DNA from: Ulva prolifera
Lineage: Eukaryota > Chlorophyta > Ulvophyceae > Ulvales > Ulvaceae
Direction of reading: 5' to 3'
Assembly: GCA_023078555.1 (NCBI GenBank)
Contig: CM041201.1
Location: 6,579,172 to 6,643,171 of the forward strand
DNA length: 64,000 nt
The translations under genes and the position numbers were made by a program. The notes below the pieces were generated by a model. The model was given only the letters and a program-made list of their open reading frames with translations. It had not been told where the DNA came from and ran no database searches. Positions 1-11,399 of this stretch are shown here, in pieces. Position 1 is the first letter of the stretch; every line of letters begins with the position of its first letter.

Positions 1-1055
1 CCGTCGCGGTGTGGGGTGGCAGGCTGCCTACGAAATGTGCGGTACTCATGCGCGGGCCAGGTTCCGGGGCAACATTGCAGGGGAGGGTGCAATGGAATCG
101 GATCATTAGTTTATGTACAAGCTTCCCGCTGCACTGTGCAAAGGCAGTGTTCGCGACGTGTAGACTTGTTCTGTGGGAGCGCCGTTTCGGCACACCTAAT
201 GGCCTCTGCAATGTGGGCATGCAAGACAGTTGCTACAGGAAGCTCGACTCTGACACCTAGACATAACGACACAATATCACGGATTATTGCGGTCTTGCGC
301 GGCGGATCGCCAGCTGGGCCTAGCTTGGAGCGCCTCGGAGTTTGGCAAACGTCTCAGTCATGCAGGCAGCAAGGCCACCACAACTTACGGTGTAGCACAA
401 CTTTGATAAGTAAACCCCCGCCTCCACCCTCCTCCCCACCCCCACTTCGATGTGTTGGATAGCAGCGCCTTTCACGGCCCAGCGCGTGTGCTGAAGAAGC
501 GCAGCGTGCTATTGTTTGCAAGGGCGCTGGGTTGGTAGGATGAGCGTGCTGCACCTAACGGACAAGGCTGCAGCAGAAAGCAGATACATGCAGCTGGTCT
601 TATCATGTAAATACTGATTCTGTCCGTCTTTCACGCGAGCTGTGGGTACCCGCGGTGGGCTTGGCTGGTGAGCTGGGACACAACTTCACACAGATGTAAA
701 GATCAGTTGCATGCATGCTCAAACGAACGGCCCGCACAGGAGACCCCCGGCAGCACATACGAAGGTATCCACTAACAAATCCGGTTTCCACAGGCATCTT
801 CTTTGGGAGGATGAACGTGGCTTCAATTCAGTGCAACGCTGCGCGCTGGTGCAATATTGCACTCCGCACTCGTGAACTAAAAGAAAGGTCGTGTCTAGAA
901 AGTTGTGCGCCAGGATTCTGATACTCAGTTTATAGCCCATTTGTTTTAGTTGTCACTGACATGGTGGACGGGTTCTGTCTATAGGCGGGCTGTGCTCCAC
1001 TCTAGTCCTGTGTTGCATTCAGCAGTGATCTAGCGGCAGCCCATCCATCCAGAAA
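1..1055. other. No gene recognised
   Basis: Short open frames occur on both strands but none resembles a known family or joins across plausible splice sites. Part of this stretch is presumably the 5' flank of the transporter gene that starts at 1056. Confidence 0.4.
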
Positions 1056-3054
1056 ATGATCGGATCGCTAAAATCACTTTCGCTGGATAAGAATCAGGAG
1101 ACTTTCCTCACTGTGGCCAGCGTTGTGCTATGGTGCGACTCAGCTGATCGTCGGAGTCCGCGACAGACCAGAAATGTAGCGTCACGTACATATAAAGATG
1201 GTACAACATACCTTATCTACAGCAATATTCGTTGGCGCTTTTCTGAGCTTCGTCACCCCCTGGAAGCGTAGGGCAGCTTTTCGCACGCGCGCTGCACTTC
1301 TACACAATTGTGGCCTCTCGGGATCTCTTTCTTCTGGCGCCATCGCCGCAGTAATATAGATAATGTCGAGTCGCTCATTGAACTGGGTTTGTCTGTCTCA
1401 TGCGCGAAGTGATCACGAGAGTGTTCTGACAGCTGCACAGGATGATCGCTCTCCTTCACTTGGTTTGCAGGATGGGAAGTAATCTTGGCGTGCTACTGCT
1501 AAATAAGCTCTTGCTGTCGTATTGGAGCTTCAGACAGCCGGTATTGCTCACATTCCTTCACATGGCATCTTCTGTCATATTCATTTGGGGACTTCGGGCA
1601 GCCAAGTTGCTGACAATTCAGAGGCTGCAATCAGCACGCCAAGCTGCCAATGTGTTCCTGCTCTCCCTTGTGTTTGCTCTGGCCGTCCTTTGTGCGAATG
1701 TGTCTCTCAAGTTCCTGGAGGTATCCATGAATCAAGCCATTGGAGCAGCTACTCCAGTGTTTGCGGCGATTTTTGCAATCATCTTGCAAGGTGCGTCCAC
1801 AACTCACGTATACATCGCCGTGGAACCTAGGAGACAGAAGCGGCTGGGAAGTGCAGCAAGACGCCAAGTGCTTTTTCTCAGTGCAGGCGAGCGGGAAAGC
1901 ATGACGACATACAGCACCCTGCTCCTGGTCGTTGGGGGAGTGATAGTTGCTAGTGGGGTGGAGCCAGATCTGAACTTGTTCGGCGCCACCATATGCTTTC
2001 TAGGAGCCGCATTTCGTGGCCTGAGAGCAGTTATGCAAGTACGTAATGCCCTGCAGTCCTGCGCTTGTGCACACGTACATCCTGCTGGAATCGACCCACA
2101 CTGGCTTTGGTGGTGCAGGCAATTCTCCTGAAGCCAGAGGAGAAGCTAGATAGCATGAGTTGCCTTGCATACATGGCACCTGTCAGCTCGGTGTTGATGC
2201 TGTTGACATGCGCGGCACTGGAGCCAGCATCTCTAGCCTACCTGCCGAACTTGCCATTCGAGGGCACTGCACTGGTGTCCGTCTTGACTCTCAACTGTGT
2301 GGCAGCGTTCTCTTCGAACTACTTCAATATGGTCGTGACGAAACGGACAAGTGCTCTGACGATACAGGTACGCTCGTGCCGAAAGTATGCCTGAGCAGCA
2401 CATAGTCACTGCTGAAGCCTGCGCGATCCATGAGCATGGCCCTTACCAGTCTAGAGCCACAACAATGCTTGTTTGCGAGACAAAACCCCATACAGTGTCA
2501 GAGCAGTGCTGTGAATGCAGGTGCTGGGACAATGCAAGGGCGTCATTTCGGCGGTGGTGTCGGTCCTTTGCTTCCATAATGTGGTCCCTGTTCTGGGGTG
2601 GTGTGGGTACTCAGTGACAGTTGCAGGCTGCTTTATGTATGGCCGCTGCAAGACGAATGCGCGAAAGATGAAGCTCATGATGAAGAGCTCAATGGCGGAG
2701 CTACGGCGGCCTGACCTGGAGAGTGGGTTCTTGGACTATGGCATAACACAGACGAACGGGTCAAGGAAGTCATTTCTCAACTGGCAGTCTTTTTTCCGGA
2801 AAGGGGCGATTGATGTGGGCGCCCGAGGAAAAAATCAGCCCATCAACTGCGATACGAACGGCGAATCTAGGCGCTCTGATGACGCAGGGATGAAACGTTC
2901 CGGCACCTGCTCGAGTCTCCTTGGCAGCACAATCGGTGCAGGCCATGCTGTAGAGTCCAGCCAGTCTCCATCAGAGCACGAGGCATCTATGAGCGGCAGC
3001 CCCATGGACGGAGTGGCGTCAGGGGCGTTGCGGATACAGGTCGCTGTGTCATGA
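1056..3054 (+). CDS. TPT/SLC35-family nucleotide-sugar or sugar-phosphate translocator
   Basis: Five exons: 1056-1132, 1471-1790, 1887-2038, 2119-2367, 2521-3054, giving 443 aa. All junctions are GT-AG and keep frame. The first intron splits a Trp codon, restoring a W-x-x-SN-x-GVLLLNK motif typical of plant TPT-family members of the At1g12500/KVAG group. Other family landmarks are NQAIGA, the ERES...VGGVIVASG helix, SMSCLAYMAP, and VTKRTSALTIQVLG near the end. About ten hydrophobic helices are visible. After the last helix there is a hydrophilic, Ser-rich tail of roughly 120 aa, longer than usual, probably cytosolic. The family exchanges sugar phosphates or nucleotide sugars across Golgi/ER or plastid membranes; the substrate and compartment cannot be read here, and no clear transit peptide is seen. 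The gene converges on the methyltransferase gene with only 60 bp between stop codons. Confidence 0.88.
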
Positions 3055-3114
3055 TGACCTATTGCCTGTTTCAGTACTGCCTACACCTCCGACTGGGTGT
3101 CCTTATCGGCAATT

Positions 3115-4295
3115 TTACAGTGATGGCTTCAAATGCCCTATGCAGACTATGTATACTTCCCTTGACTCTTTGCGTGTTGCTTTCGGGCGCGAAAATGCAA
3201 CTTTTGCGAAGTACGGACGGAGCATGTCGGCAAACTCCTTCGTTCCAGACCCTGCAGTGGCAGTGCTCGGCTCGTTGTTGGATTTCTTGCTGCAAGTCAA
3301 ATCAAATCCAAGGGTATGAATAGCTGGTCGGGTGACGTTGGTTGATGTAGCCTGTGCTGAGATCATGGTGTGGCAGCCTCACCTTCCAGTATTTTCATGA
3401 CTAGAGCTCCTCCTGGCCGAAGCACACCCTGCCGCCATTTTTTAAACTCTGCCTGCACTGTCGCTGGAAGAGTCTGTAGCTCTGCTTCGGAAATGGCGTA
3501 CCCGTTCCCCACTGCAATTGATGCTGCTACCTCGCATAGAGATAGAGATGATGCGACATCAGCCACTGGAGCACCCATGGTGTCATGGCACATATCGCTC
3601 AGCACAGTGTGAAATCCATCGCCAGCTGTGAATTCATCAAGCGCATCTCGAGACAGATCTCTGGCGTCACCATGTAGTACCTGTACACATGTAGTTCCTG
3701 TGTTATCGTTTACAGTGCTTCAAGCCATCTGACACGCCGTGAAGAGCTACTCACGTGAACACGTTCGTCACAATAATATTTGGGAATGTCCATCTCTTTC
3801 AGATCGATGCCGACAATGACGCCACCGTCTTGTCTGGAGCCGAGCTTCTGACAAGCCACTTGTAGCCATGCGCCGGGAAAACAGCCCAGATCCAGAACGC
3901 ACGATCGGCGTTTCAGAACGCTGAATTTCTCATCGATTTGTTTTAGTTTAAACGCTGCCCTGGATAGATAATTACATCGTTTGGCTTCCAGAAAGTAGTG
4001 ATCATTCAAAGTGCGTTTGTTGTCCCGTATCTGTTTGGCCTGGCCTGCATTTCCCGGCCCTGCGCAGTGCACAACATGTCAGATGCGCTTATTGCTGAGT
4101 TTATGGACTATGGGATGCTGATCGTTGTGGACGCCCTATCATGGGCAGCACACCTGGACGGCCCTTGCTTCGGCTGGTCCCGCCCGAGCCGCGCTTGCGA
4201 GCACCCGCGACAAGGCATCGTGTTTGCGCACAATTGAGCCCGCCCGTAACCAGGGAAACTCTTGCACTGCGTGCGAATCTAGCGCAGCCTGACAT
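3115..4295 (-). CDS. MRM2: FtsJ/RrmJ-type rRNA 2'-O-ribose methyltransferase, mitochondrial MRM2-like
   Basis: Four exons (5' to 3'): 4154-4295, 3755-4059, 3383-3680, 3115-3251, giving 293 aa; phases 1, 0 and 1 match at the junctions. The first exon encodes an Arg/Ala/Ser-rich, acid-free leader starting MSGCARFARSARVS, consistent with a mitochondrial (or plastid) transit peptide. The body has the SRAAFKLKQID box, the SAM-binding DLGCFPGAWLQVA motif, LSDMCHDTMG, GGALVMKILEG and SREVYIV. These supply the K-D-K-E catalytic tetrad of FtsJ enzymes. The PGAW form and the length favour the MRM2 group, which methylates a uridine in the A-loop of mitochondrial large-subunit rRNA. The acceptor of exon 2 is ambiguous between two in-phase AGs. 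The stop codon TAA sits inside CTGTAA. The start is the only in-frame ATG able to give a leader. The gene is divergent from NOL. Confidence 0.88.
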
Positions 4296-4724
4296 GCTGA
4301 ACAAGAGATTTTCAAATGTTTCTCATGACGTCCTGCGCGACAAGCGACAGGCGCGTTCGAAGCTGAAGGGGACGCATACCAGCAATATAAACATGTGCAT
4401 GAGCCTTTATATTATCACGAAATTGTTCTTCATGTGTAAACTGTATGTCCGCAGTTGACAGAACTGGCGCAGCAGCTGTAGACACATACATCACACGTGC
4501 ACAACGGCCTGGTCGTGAGACCTCAGCACACACTCCCATGAGCTCCGCCTGTCAATGAAACGCTGCGAAATTTGCCACTGAATTCTCACCGTGGTTTGGT
4601 GGACTGGGCATTTCGAATTGTGTTGCTTCAGCCTCTGGTACATCCTGTCGTGCTGGTCGTGCTGGTCTTCTGTTTGCGTGAGTGAAAAGCCCAAGCTTGT
4701 CATTGCCTACATAGGACAAGGCTG
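4296..4724. promoter_or_regulatory. Shared 5' region between MRM2-like and NOL genes
   Basis: This 429-bp gap separates the two divergently transcribed start codons and must contain both promoters and 5' UTRs. I see no convincing TATA box or other named element. Confidence 0.35.
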
Positions 4725-6655
4725 ATGTCCCGTACCTTCACTTCACAGTCGCATCCACTTAGCGGCGTGCGGAGCGGCCGTGCGCGACAAGCACTGCCAT
4801 GTAGATTCCCCAGTACTGTCGCATGCGCCAGATTTAGAGACAAAGCCGTAATCGCGCCTCCGTATAATGTGCTTATCACTGGTTCCACCAAGGGAGTCGG
4901 GCTTGCGCTCGCTGAAGAGTTTCTCGAAGCGGGTACGACCAATCTGTTTGCGATTGAGTTCATCCCACAGTGCTGCCAATGCCGGACCCTCACTCCCGTC
5001 CACAAATCTCCCATGCTGACACTTGTGCTACGAATCTACAGCTACATGCCTGCACATCACATGGATACGTCGATGAAAAATGTATTTGCTCTCATCTCGA
5101 AACCCACATACCCTCTCCCACGCTCCTTGCGGCCTGTGAGCGAGCACATGAGGGTACAGGTGACGCGGTGTTCATCTGCTCTCGAACAGACGCTAGTGTA
5201 AGAGCCGTTGTGTCCGAGCTTGGCGACAGGTATGGCACTGACCGTGTTGCTGGGGCAGCCTGCGACGTCAGCAAGGCAGCAGATGTCAAGGCTCTGGTGG
5301 AGGAAGCACAGAGTAGCCTCGGAGACATAGACATCTGGATCAACAACGCCGGCTCCAACGCCTACTCCTTCAAGCCTCTTGTTGAGGCCGCCGAGAGCGA
5401 CCTTGTAGACATTGTGCAGACCAACGTCCTTGGGGTGATGATCTGCTGCCAGGTACATCCCCGTCACCCACTACAGGATCGGTGGCAGCCCCGCTGACGC
5501 CCTTCAAAATGTTCCTGCAACCATCTCTGATGCAGTAGGCGGCTTGGATGCTGCAGCACACCTTCCTCTGTAGCCGCCCTGCGTCTGCACCCTGCCCTGT
5601 GCCGCTCGCCTTGCATTGCGATGACCGCAAGCACACACTGTGCACTCGGGAGATCCTACGGCCCGGCGGTGTCCACACTGTGACAGCACGGGCTTCCACA
5701 ACAGCCGCACCCGCGGCGATGCATGCATCCCCGCAGACTCGCCGTTGACACTGCGGCCTGTGCAGGCAGCAATCAAGGCGATGCGGCGGCAGAAGGCGGG
5801 CGGCCACGTGTTCAACATGGACGGCGCCGGCGCCGATGGTAACCCGACGCCGCGCTTCGCAGCCTACGGTGCGACCAAGCGTTCGCTCGGGCAGCTCAAC
5901 AAGAGCCTGCAGGCAGAACTCAAGGCTGCGGAGGACAACCGCGTCGGCATCCACAACCTATCGCCTGGCATGGTCACCACAGAACTCCTCATGTCTGGGG
6001 CCGACACGCCACAGTCCAAGTTCTTCATCAATTGCCTCGCGGAGACGCCGGACGTCGTTGCAAAGAAGCTGGTGCCGCGCATCCGTGATGTGCCGCAGAA
6101 GGGCCGCACACTCACCACCGGGTGCGCTACTGCCCCAGCCCCTGCCACACTGCACGCGATGTCGGCTCCCCTACGTGAAACTTGATAGGGGCGGTCGCCG
6201 CGAGGCAGCCTGCCACAGCTCGAGCGCCTGATCTGAGGGTGAGCAACAGGCGCCGGCCATGTTGGCTTGTGTGCTGTTGGATGTGCCTGCTGCCACAGGG
6301 CATGCTGTGGTCCATACGAGAGGTGCGTTGTTGTGCGGAATGCTTGTGCTGTGAGCTCACCCTGCTGCAGCCTTGAGGCAGGCGTGAGCATGCAGCTGAG
6401 TGTTAGGCACCAGCACAGAGCGTCTGCGCCTGCTCTGGGTGATGTTGCAAGCACTGCAGAGAACAGCTGTAGTATGACTGTTCGTGGCATTCTGTTACAG
6501 TCAAGACCATGTAATGATTACCTGGCCACGTTTGCAGGGAGGACATACGATTTCTGACACCTGTGATGGCATACTCAGCAATACTCTCGAGGCTTTTGCT
6601 TGGTAAGAGGCGCAACCGTTTCGTGATAGAAGATGATGGTGCCAAGGGCCGGTAG
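4725..6655 (+). CDS. NOL: Chlorophyll(ide) b reductase, NOL type (short-chain dehydrogenase)
   Basis: Four exons: 4725-4932, 5160-5452, 5766-6121, 6538-6655, giving 324 aa, close to plant NOL (about 345 aa). The first about 45 residues are basic and Ser/Ala-rich, as expected of a plastid transit peptide. Then come APPYNVLITGSTKGVG (NADPH-binding TGxxxGxG), the IWINNAGSNAYSFKPL motif, FNMDGAG, the catalytic YGATK (Y-x-x-x-K), HNLSPGMVTTELLMSGA and FFINCLAE. The last exon supplies IRFLTPVMAYSAILSRLL and a basic end, as in plant NOL. Without the last splice the third exon would read into an unrelated tail and stop at 6185; the GTGCGC donor at 6122 and phase-2 acceptor at 6537 restore the family C-terminus. 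The enzyme converts chlorophyll b to 7-hydroxymethyl chlorophyll a in thylakoids, the first step of chlorophyll b breakdown. It is the best taxonomic marker in the window. Confidence 0.93.
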
Positions 6656-7232
6656 CGCCGCTATTGTGCCTGGGTGTGCAGAGGTGTGTGCGTGGGCAAC
6701 CTAATGAATTACCTAACAAGCCATCTAAAGGGCACCGCAGTTATCACATCGGGGTTGCCTTGTCTGCCGCACATAGATATGCTCGATTCAGTCGGGGTTC
6801 ATACGAGTGTCACACTGTAAAGATGACAGTTCATTGTCCCAGGTGTAGAGCCTGGCCTGGTGCAAACTGGGTCTCAAGCAGTTGATGTGTACCAGGAGCT
6901 TGCACAAACTGTCAGACTAACAGAGTTGCACTGCTGTATGGCGACTTTGCGGCGATGCTCTGCGAAGAGGATGCACTGACAGCATGGATCAAACGGTGCA
7001 CCACATGCTGCAGCCACCGTGCAACGCATCCCAAGCCATGGACCCATATTGTACCAAAAACAGCCTGAGGGGTGCCCTCACAGCGCCCATCATGCGCTTT
7101 AACCGCTACGCCTCATCCATCACCACCGCGCCTGTCGGCGGCGCTGCGCTGCTGTTCGCCACTCCAAATTCCGGGCCCTCTGCATGCCAGCACCTGATGT
7201 GGAACACTGCTGGCCACCGCAACGCTGCAACC
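6656..7232. other. Intergenic region between convergent NOL and transferrin genes
   Basis: No gene is seen. A TGTAA poly(A)-type signal at about 6815 on the plus strand lies about 160 bp past the NOL stop and could end that transcript. Confidence 0.3.
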
Positions 7233-9395
7233 TCACATGCACCCCTCGCACTGAAGAGAAGCGTCCGCGTTTGCATGCATAGCACGCACATCGCACGGCT
7301 GCACACACCGACTGCTCTCCTCTGCAGACATCGAAGCCTGCTTTACGCGTGGGGAGTGAGACCAGGGAGACGCACTCTGCATGTACGGGTCCTGAGCCTG
7401 GGAGTCGTAAGCCGCCTTCTGCTTGCGGCGGCGGTAGAAGCACCACAGGCAGCCGCAGCCAGCGAGCAACCCGAAGAGGAGCGCGGCGGCTAGAGTCGCA
7501 CCGACCGCCGCGCCGACGTCTGTGTCATCCTCTGACGCCTGCAGTCGCACCGGTGGCTCTCGCGAGAGTGAGACAGAGGTGAGGCAGGGGTAGCACGGCT
7601 GCGGATGACAGCCAATTCCACTGCTGGCACCAGTGCATACTGCGCCCTCCCACGGCGCCCCAGGTCATGAAGCTTCTGCTGCTCTTTGTGGTGCATGAGA
7701 GACCGTGTTCCCAGGCACAAATGGCAGCAGTTCACACAGGGCAAATGTCCAAAGCAACGCATGTGCCTGGAAGATGTACGACACGGATCCGGAAGATCAG
7801 ATCCAAGGCAAAAGCCTGGCTGGATCCGCACCGGTGCTGTGGCTACAGTTGTTGTTGGTGGCACCTGTTCCGGGGCCACATCGGTCTGTGCGCTGAGGCT
7901 GAACAGGTCGTCGTACTGCACGAGGCTCATGGTGAGGCCGTCGCCGATGTAGGCTGCCGGGGGGGCCCGCTCCTCGACAAGCTCATGCGTGCCATGCGAG
8001 AATAACGCGCCGCGGACGTTGCCGGTGGTGCCAAAGAGGTCCCGGAACGCAGTCTTGCTCGACGCGGCAATGAACTGCTGCCGCACGAGGTCAATGCGGT
8101 CATCTTCGGCACGCATCACGGCGGCGTCTGCGGGGACACTCTCCAGGTAGCAACTTGCCTGCACACGGCGGTGCGTGTGGATGGAAGCCCGGCAAAAGAT
8201 GAGAGTGCGGATGATGTGCGCTTCAGGGAGCGCTGGCAGGGCGAGGAAGGTGATCAGGCGTGGCAACGGGGAGGTGGGGTTGGGAGGGGCTCACGTCCTG
8301 GGCAGCCTGGGGGAGGCCACGGCAGCCGCCGGTGCGGCAGATGGCGCGGAAGTCGGCCAGGTTCTCTTGCGATGCGACACTGTCCTTGAAGGTGTCGAGC
8401 TTGCCCGTTTCAGGAACGAAGCTGTCGTTTTGGCCGGCTCCGAGAGCAGTCAGGTGGTCAACAAAGCCGACACGAGGGGCAGCTTCTGTGCCTGCTCGTA
8501 CACACCTAAGAGTGCCTACAGCGCCGGCGAAGTCATTGTCCAGGTCGCACTGATCGTTAGCTTCAGGTGGGGAGCAGGCTGTGCATAGCCGCGACCCACT
8601 GTTTGCGGGTGCACATGAGGACGGATAGAAGGACTGGATGATATCAACATCGCTGTCTCCGTCGCTCAAATTGCCACTCAGAAGCTGGATCACAGGCGTG
8701 ACCCAGCCAGCCATAGAGCCGTAATCACCGTGACATGATGCGAACCCTTTGGTGGACTCCAGGTTGAGTGAGGAGTCCGCAGTGCACATCTCTGTCTTCA
8801 CGATGGCCAGGACGTTGTACCCCAGGCCGGTGCTGGAAGGATCTTCTGCAAGGCTGAAACTGATATCGTCTCCACGTTTCTCTCTAACGATCGGCTGAAG
8901 GGCGCCCGGATTGGCTTTGTCCATGTAGTACAAGGCTATGGGAGATACCATCATGACGTCGGCAGTGCCAGACAGGACAGAGTCGAGGCAGTCCTGCGGC
9001 AAACACAGGCGCGTAAGCACGGGCACTGAGCGCATACAATCGTCGAACATAATGTGCCTTGGAAGAGTGAGGCGGGGCGACGGAGCTCTACCTTGCTTTC
9101 CGTGCAATCCAGCTTCATGCAGTTTTGTGCGTCACCAGCACAATTTGCATTAAGCGGAGGTATTCCTCGAAATCTTCTACATTCCGCTAGTTCATCGTTG
9201 TTCTCTACGCAAAAGCGGATGAGCTCTGCAGTGCGCGGTGAGCATTCAGTGTTTCTTGATTAGCTTATCACAAATTCACTGCGCGAGACGGCAAAACCTG
9301 GACTCAACCCTACAAGACTTACCAGATTGACTGATTTGGATCAGTCCAAAGACAACGCCCGCGGACAGGGCAGAAGTGAATCGGTGGAGCCTCAT
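7233..9395 (-). CDS. Membrane-anchored single-lobe transferrin-like protein
   Basis: Exons (5' to 3'): 9323-9395, 9092-9225, 8295-8993, 7832-8158, 7233-7538, giving about 512 aa with all phases matching. Exon 1 encodes a signal peptide (MRLHRFTSALSAGVVFGLIQ). Exon 2 gives the transferrin opening ELIRFCVENNDELAEC. Exon 3 has the DCLDSVLSGTADVMM strand, a CHGDYGSMAGWVTPV anion-site-like loop, FYPSSCAPA, LCTACSP and VGFVDHLTAL. Exon 4 has CYLESVPADAAVMR and the LFGTTGNVRGALF segment. The last exon encodes one membrane span followed by CFYRRRKQK, so the domain is extracellular (type I topology). Only one lobe is present; animal transferrins have two and Dunaliella TTf three. Known relatives bind Fe3+ with carbonate at the surface and are induced by iron lack. 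In the last exon a GTGCGT donor after DPYMQ and an in-frame 54-nt optional intron leave the tail uncertain. Confidence 0.83.
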
Positions 9396-10156
9396 CGTGT
9401 AGCCTGTATATGCTCGGGTGAGTGCCAGCACCGCGTTGAGCAGGAACAAAGGAACTTCCCAGTCCTTCCCAGTACTTTAAAAGGCAGTACTTCGAAAGTG
9501 TTAACCTCTTGGAGGACGATGCACGAGGACTGCTGTGTTCCGATACGATATACAGTGTGCAACAGCGAAGCAGTACTCTCGAACGTTGGGCAAAAGAAAG
9601 GCGTAACTAACACCCGTACGCGCACAAATAATCAGTAGCATCCGACTGTGGGACAAGATTTCGCCTGATTGGTTGCTTGCTGTGCCATGATGGAGTCATT
9701 ACCCCCAGCACATGGCGTACTCAGGGCCCAGCTGCGGATCATGAAGGGTCTGCTGGGCGGCGGCCACCGTTTTTGCCGTGCATGACGCAACCTGCACGCC
9801 ATCGAATGCCTTGTGCAGCCCGTGCACACGCGCGTCGACGTGGTGCACAACAGACGATGGAGCGGACGGTCTGGTCTGAGATCATGTTCTAGCACCAACG
9901 AACCACACACAATACGTACAGCGCATGTGTGCAGGAGAATCCGGCATGCGCCGATTGCACGGTGAATGTCTTTCTTGTCTGCGCTTTCTCGAAAGATCTG
10001 GAGCAGATACGCATCGCCAAGTATTGATTTCTTTGCATGTGTGGATGCCATGGCCATGGGGGAACGACAACAAATTCCCATAGCTGTATACAGCTGTACG
10101 CGGTCGCACGGACATTGCTTCTTATAACAGCTTGTATCCAAAGTATCGATTATGGA
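9396..10156. other. No gene recognised
   Basis: Upstream flank of the transferrin gene. Open frames are present but none has family similarity. Confidence 0.3.
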
Positions 10157-10256
10157 TGCGAGGCTGCGCAGCATTCGAGACCCGAATCCGAGCTCTACAT
10201 GCCGATATCGGCATGTAGAGCTCGGATTCGGGTCTCGAATGCTGCGCAGCCTCGCA
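10157..10256. repeat. Perfect 100-bp palindrome with no spacer
   Basis: Two 50-bp arms are exact reverse complements and meet at GCCGATATCGGC (centre between 10206 and 10207). Just outside, ATCGAT occurs on both sides at slightly different distances. The arm contains GAGCTCTACA, which resembles the hAT-family terminus found nearby. It also contains ATTCGAGACCC, seen again once at about 10393. Confidence 0.97.
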
Positions 10257-10359
10257 ATCGATTGGGTCCCCGGCAAATGATGAAAACAGGGGCAAATTAC
10301 CAGCCAGCGAAGCGAGCCGTCGGGTTTTCCGCGAGGAAAAATTCAGCTGTAGAGCACTG
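10257..10359. mobile_element. Right end of a hAT-like element (partial)
   Basis: The segment ends TGTAGAGCACTG at 10359, the same terminus as the complete element at 25868-27046. It also shares the subterminal GCGAGCCGTCGGGTTTTCC seen in the copy at 11978-12427. The opposite end cannot be placed; the adjacent palindrome may have formed from it. Confidence 0.5.
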
Positions 10360-10724
10360 ATTCATTCGGTCCGTCACCCGATCCCAGTGCAATATTCGAG
10401 ACCCAATTCCAGCACTATCGTAGCGGTCCATATCGACAACAACAGCCACTGTGTTGCTGTGCGACGCCTGCGCATGCGGTGCTACCTGCCTCTCGCACTT
10501 TGTCCTTGCAACACAATAGCCACTGATCATGACCGCGCGGAGTGTGCATTCCTGCACAACTAACCACATGTAGTTACTCAGGCTAGCACGCTAGGATCGG
10601 GTCCCAAGAGATGCCGACATGGCACAACCGCTACAAGAGCCTCCGCCTTTGTCCTTATATCACCAAAACCGCTACAAGAGCCTCTCTCGAAACAGCCACC
10701 ACACATGTTCACACAGCCACGCTA

Positions 10725-10845
10725 GGGCGGCCTCGGGCAGCAGTGTGTTAACGGGCAGCAGTGTGCCAATTGGGCGCGGCCCTGTCGTACGTGCAACTGC
10801 GGGCGTTGCGGCCGGTGTTGGGGCCCGGGTTGTGTGTGGGTGTGT
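10725..10845 (+). mobile_element. 5' part of an older retroposon copy, split by a nested insertion
   Basis: This piece matches the interior of the copy at 45643-46235 in the same order (GGCGCGGCCCTGTCGTACG is shared). It stops at TGTGTGTGGGTGTGT (10831-10845), which is repeated at 11400-11414, where the rest of the same old copy resumes. Confidence 0.7.
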
Positions 10846-11399
10846 TACAAGGACAAAGGCAGCAAGCCGGGCAGCACCGCGAAAGGAGCAAGCAGACGAA
10901 GCAAACACCAAGACACCCACGAACATCTCACCCATCACCGGCGCAACAAGCGACACAGATCCGCAGACCGCCAAGCACACACCCACACACCAGCGCACAC
11001 ACGCACAGACCCACACACCCACAAACCCAAACCTACACACGCGCACGCACAAACCCCACAGCCGACACACAACATCACAACCACCAGCACCACAACGCCC
11101 GCCGCCGTACGACAGGGCCAAACCCAACACACTGCTGCCTGAGGCCGCCCATCATGGCCGCCCGATTGCCGGGGGCCGCCCTGGCCCCAAGACCCACCCC
11201 CACCCCACCAAGCCACAGCATACCACGCCAGCCCGGCACACCGCCGCGCAGCCCCGCCGGCCCACGCCGCACCGCACCTAGGACACTGCATCGCCCAAGC
11301 CGTTCCGCAGTCCCCGCACATGCCAACGAAGGTATCCCGCACACCCATCGGACCCGGCCCAGCTGGAGTCAGAGGCCACAGGTCGGTGGCGTCAAGCGG
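10846..11399 (-). mobile_element. Retroposon copy, minus orientation, nested in an older copy
   Basis: This is about 554 bp, homologous end to end with 45699-46240. Its 3' end reads CCTTTGTCCTTGTAACA on the minus strand, with the TGTAA signal. It is flanked by a 15-bp direct repeat, 10831-10845 and 11400-11414, which is its target-site duplication. No intact protein is visible; it is either a SINE-like unit or the 3' end of a LINE. Confidence 0.75.

Noticed and set aside
5766-6185. NOL ending at the in-frame stop at 6185
   Set aside because: The last about 25 residues of that reading have no family similarity, whereas splicing 6121 to 6538 keeps phase and restores the IRFLTP C-terminus.
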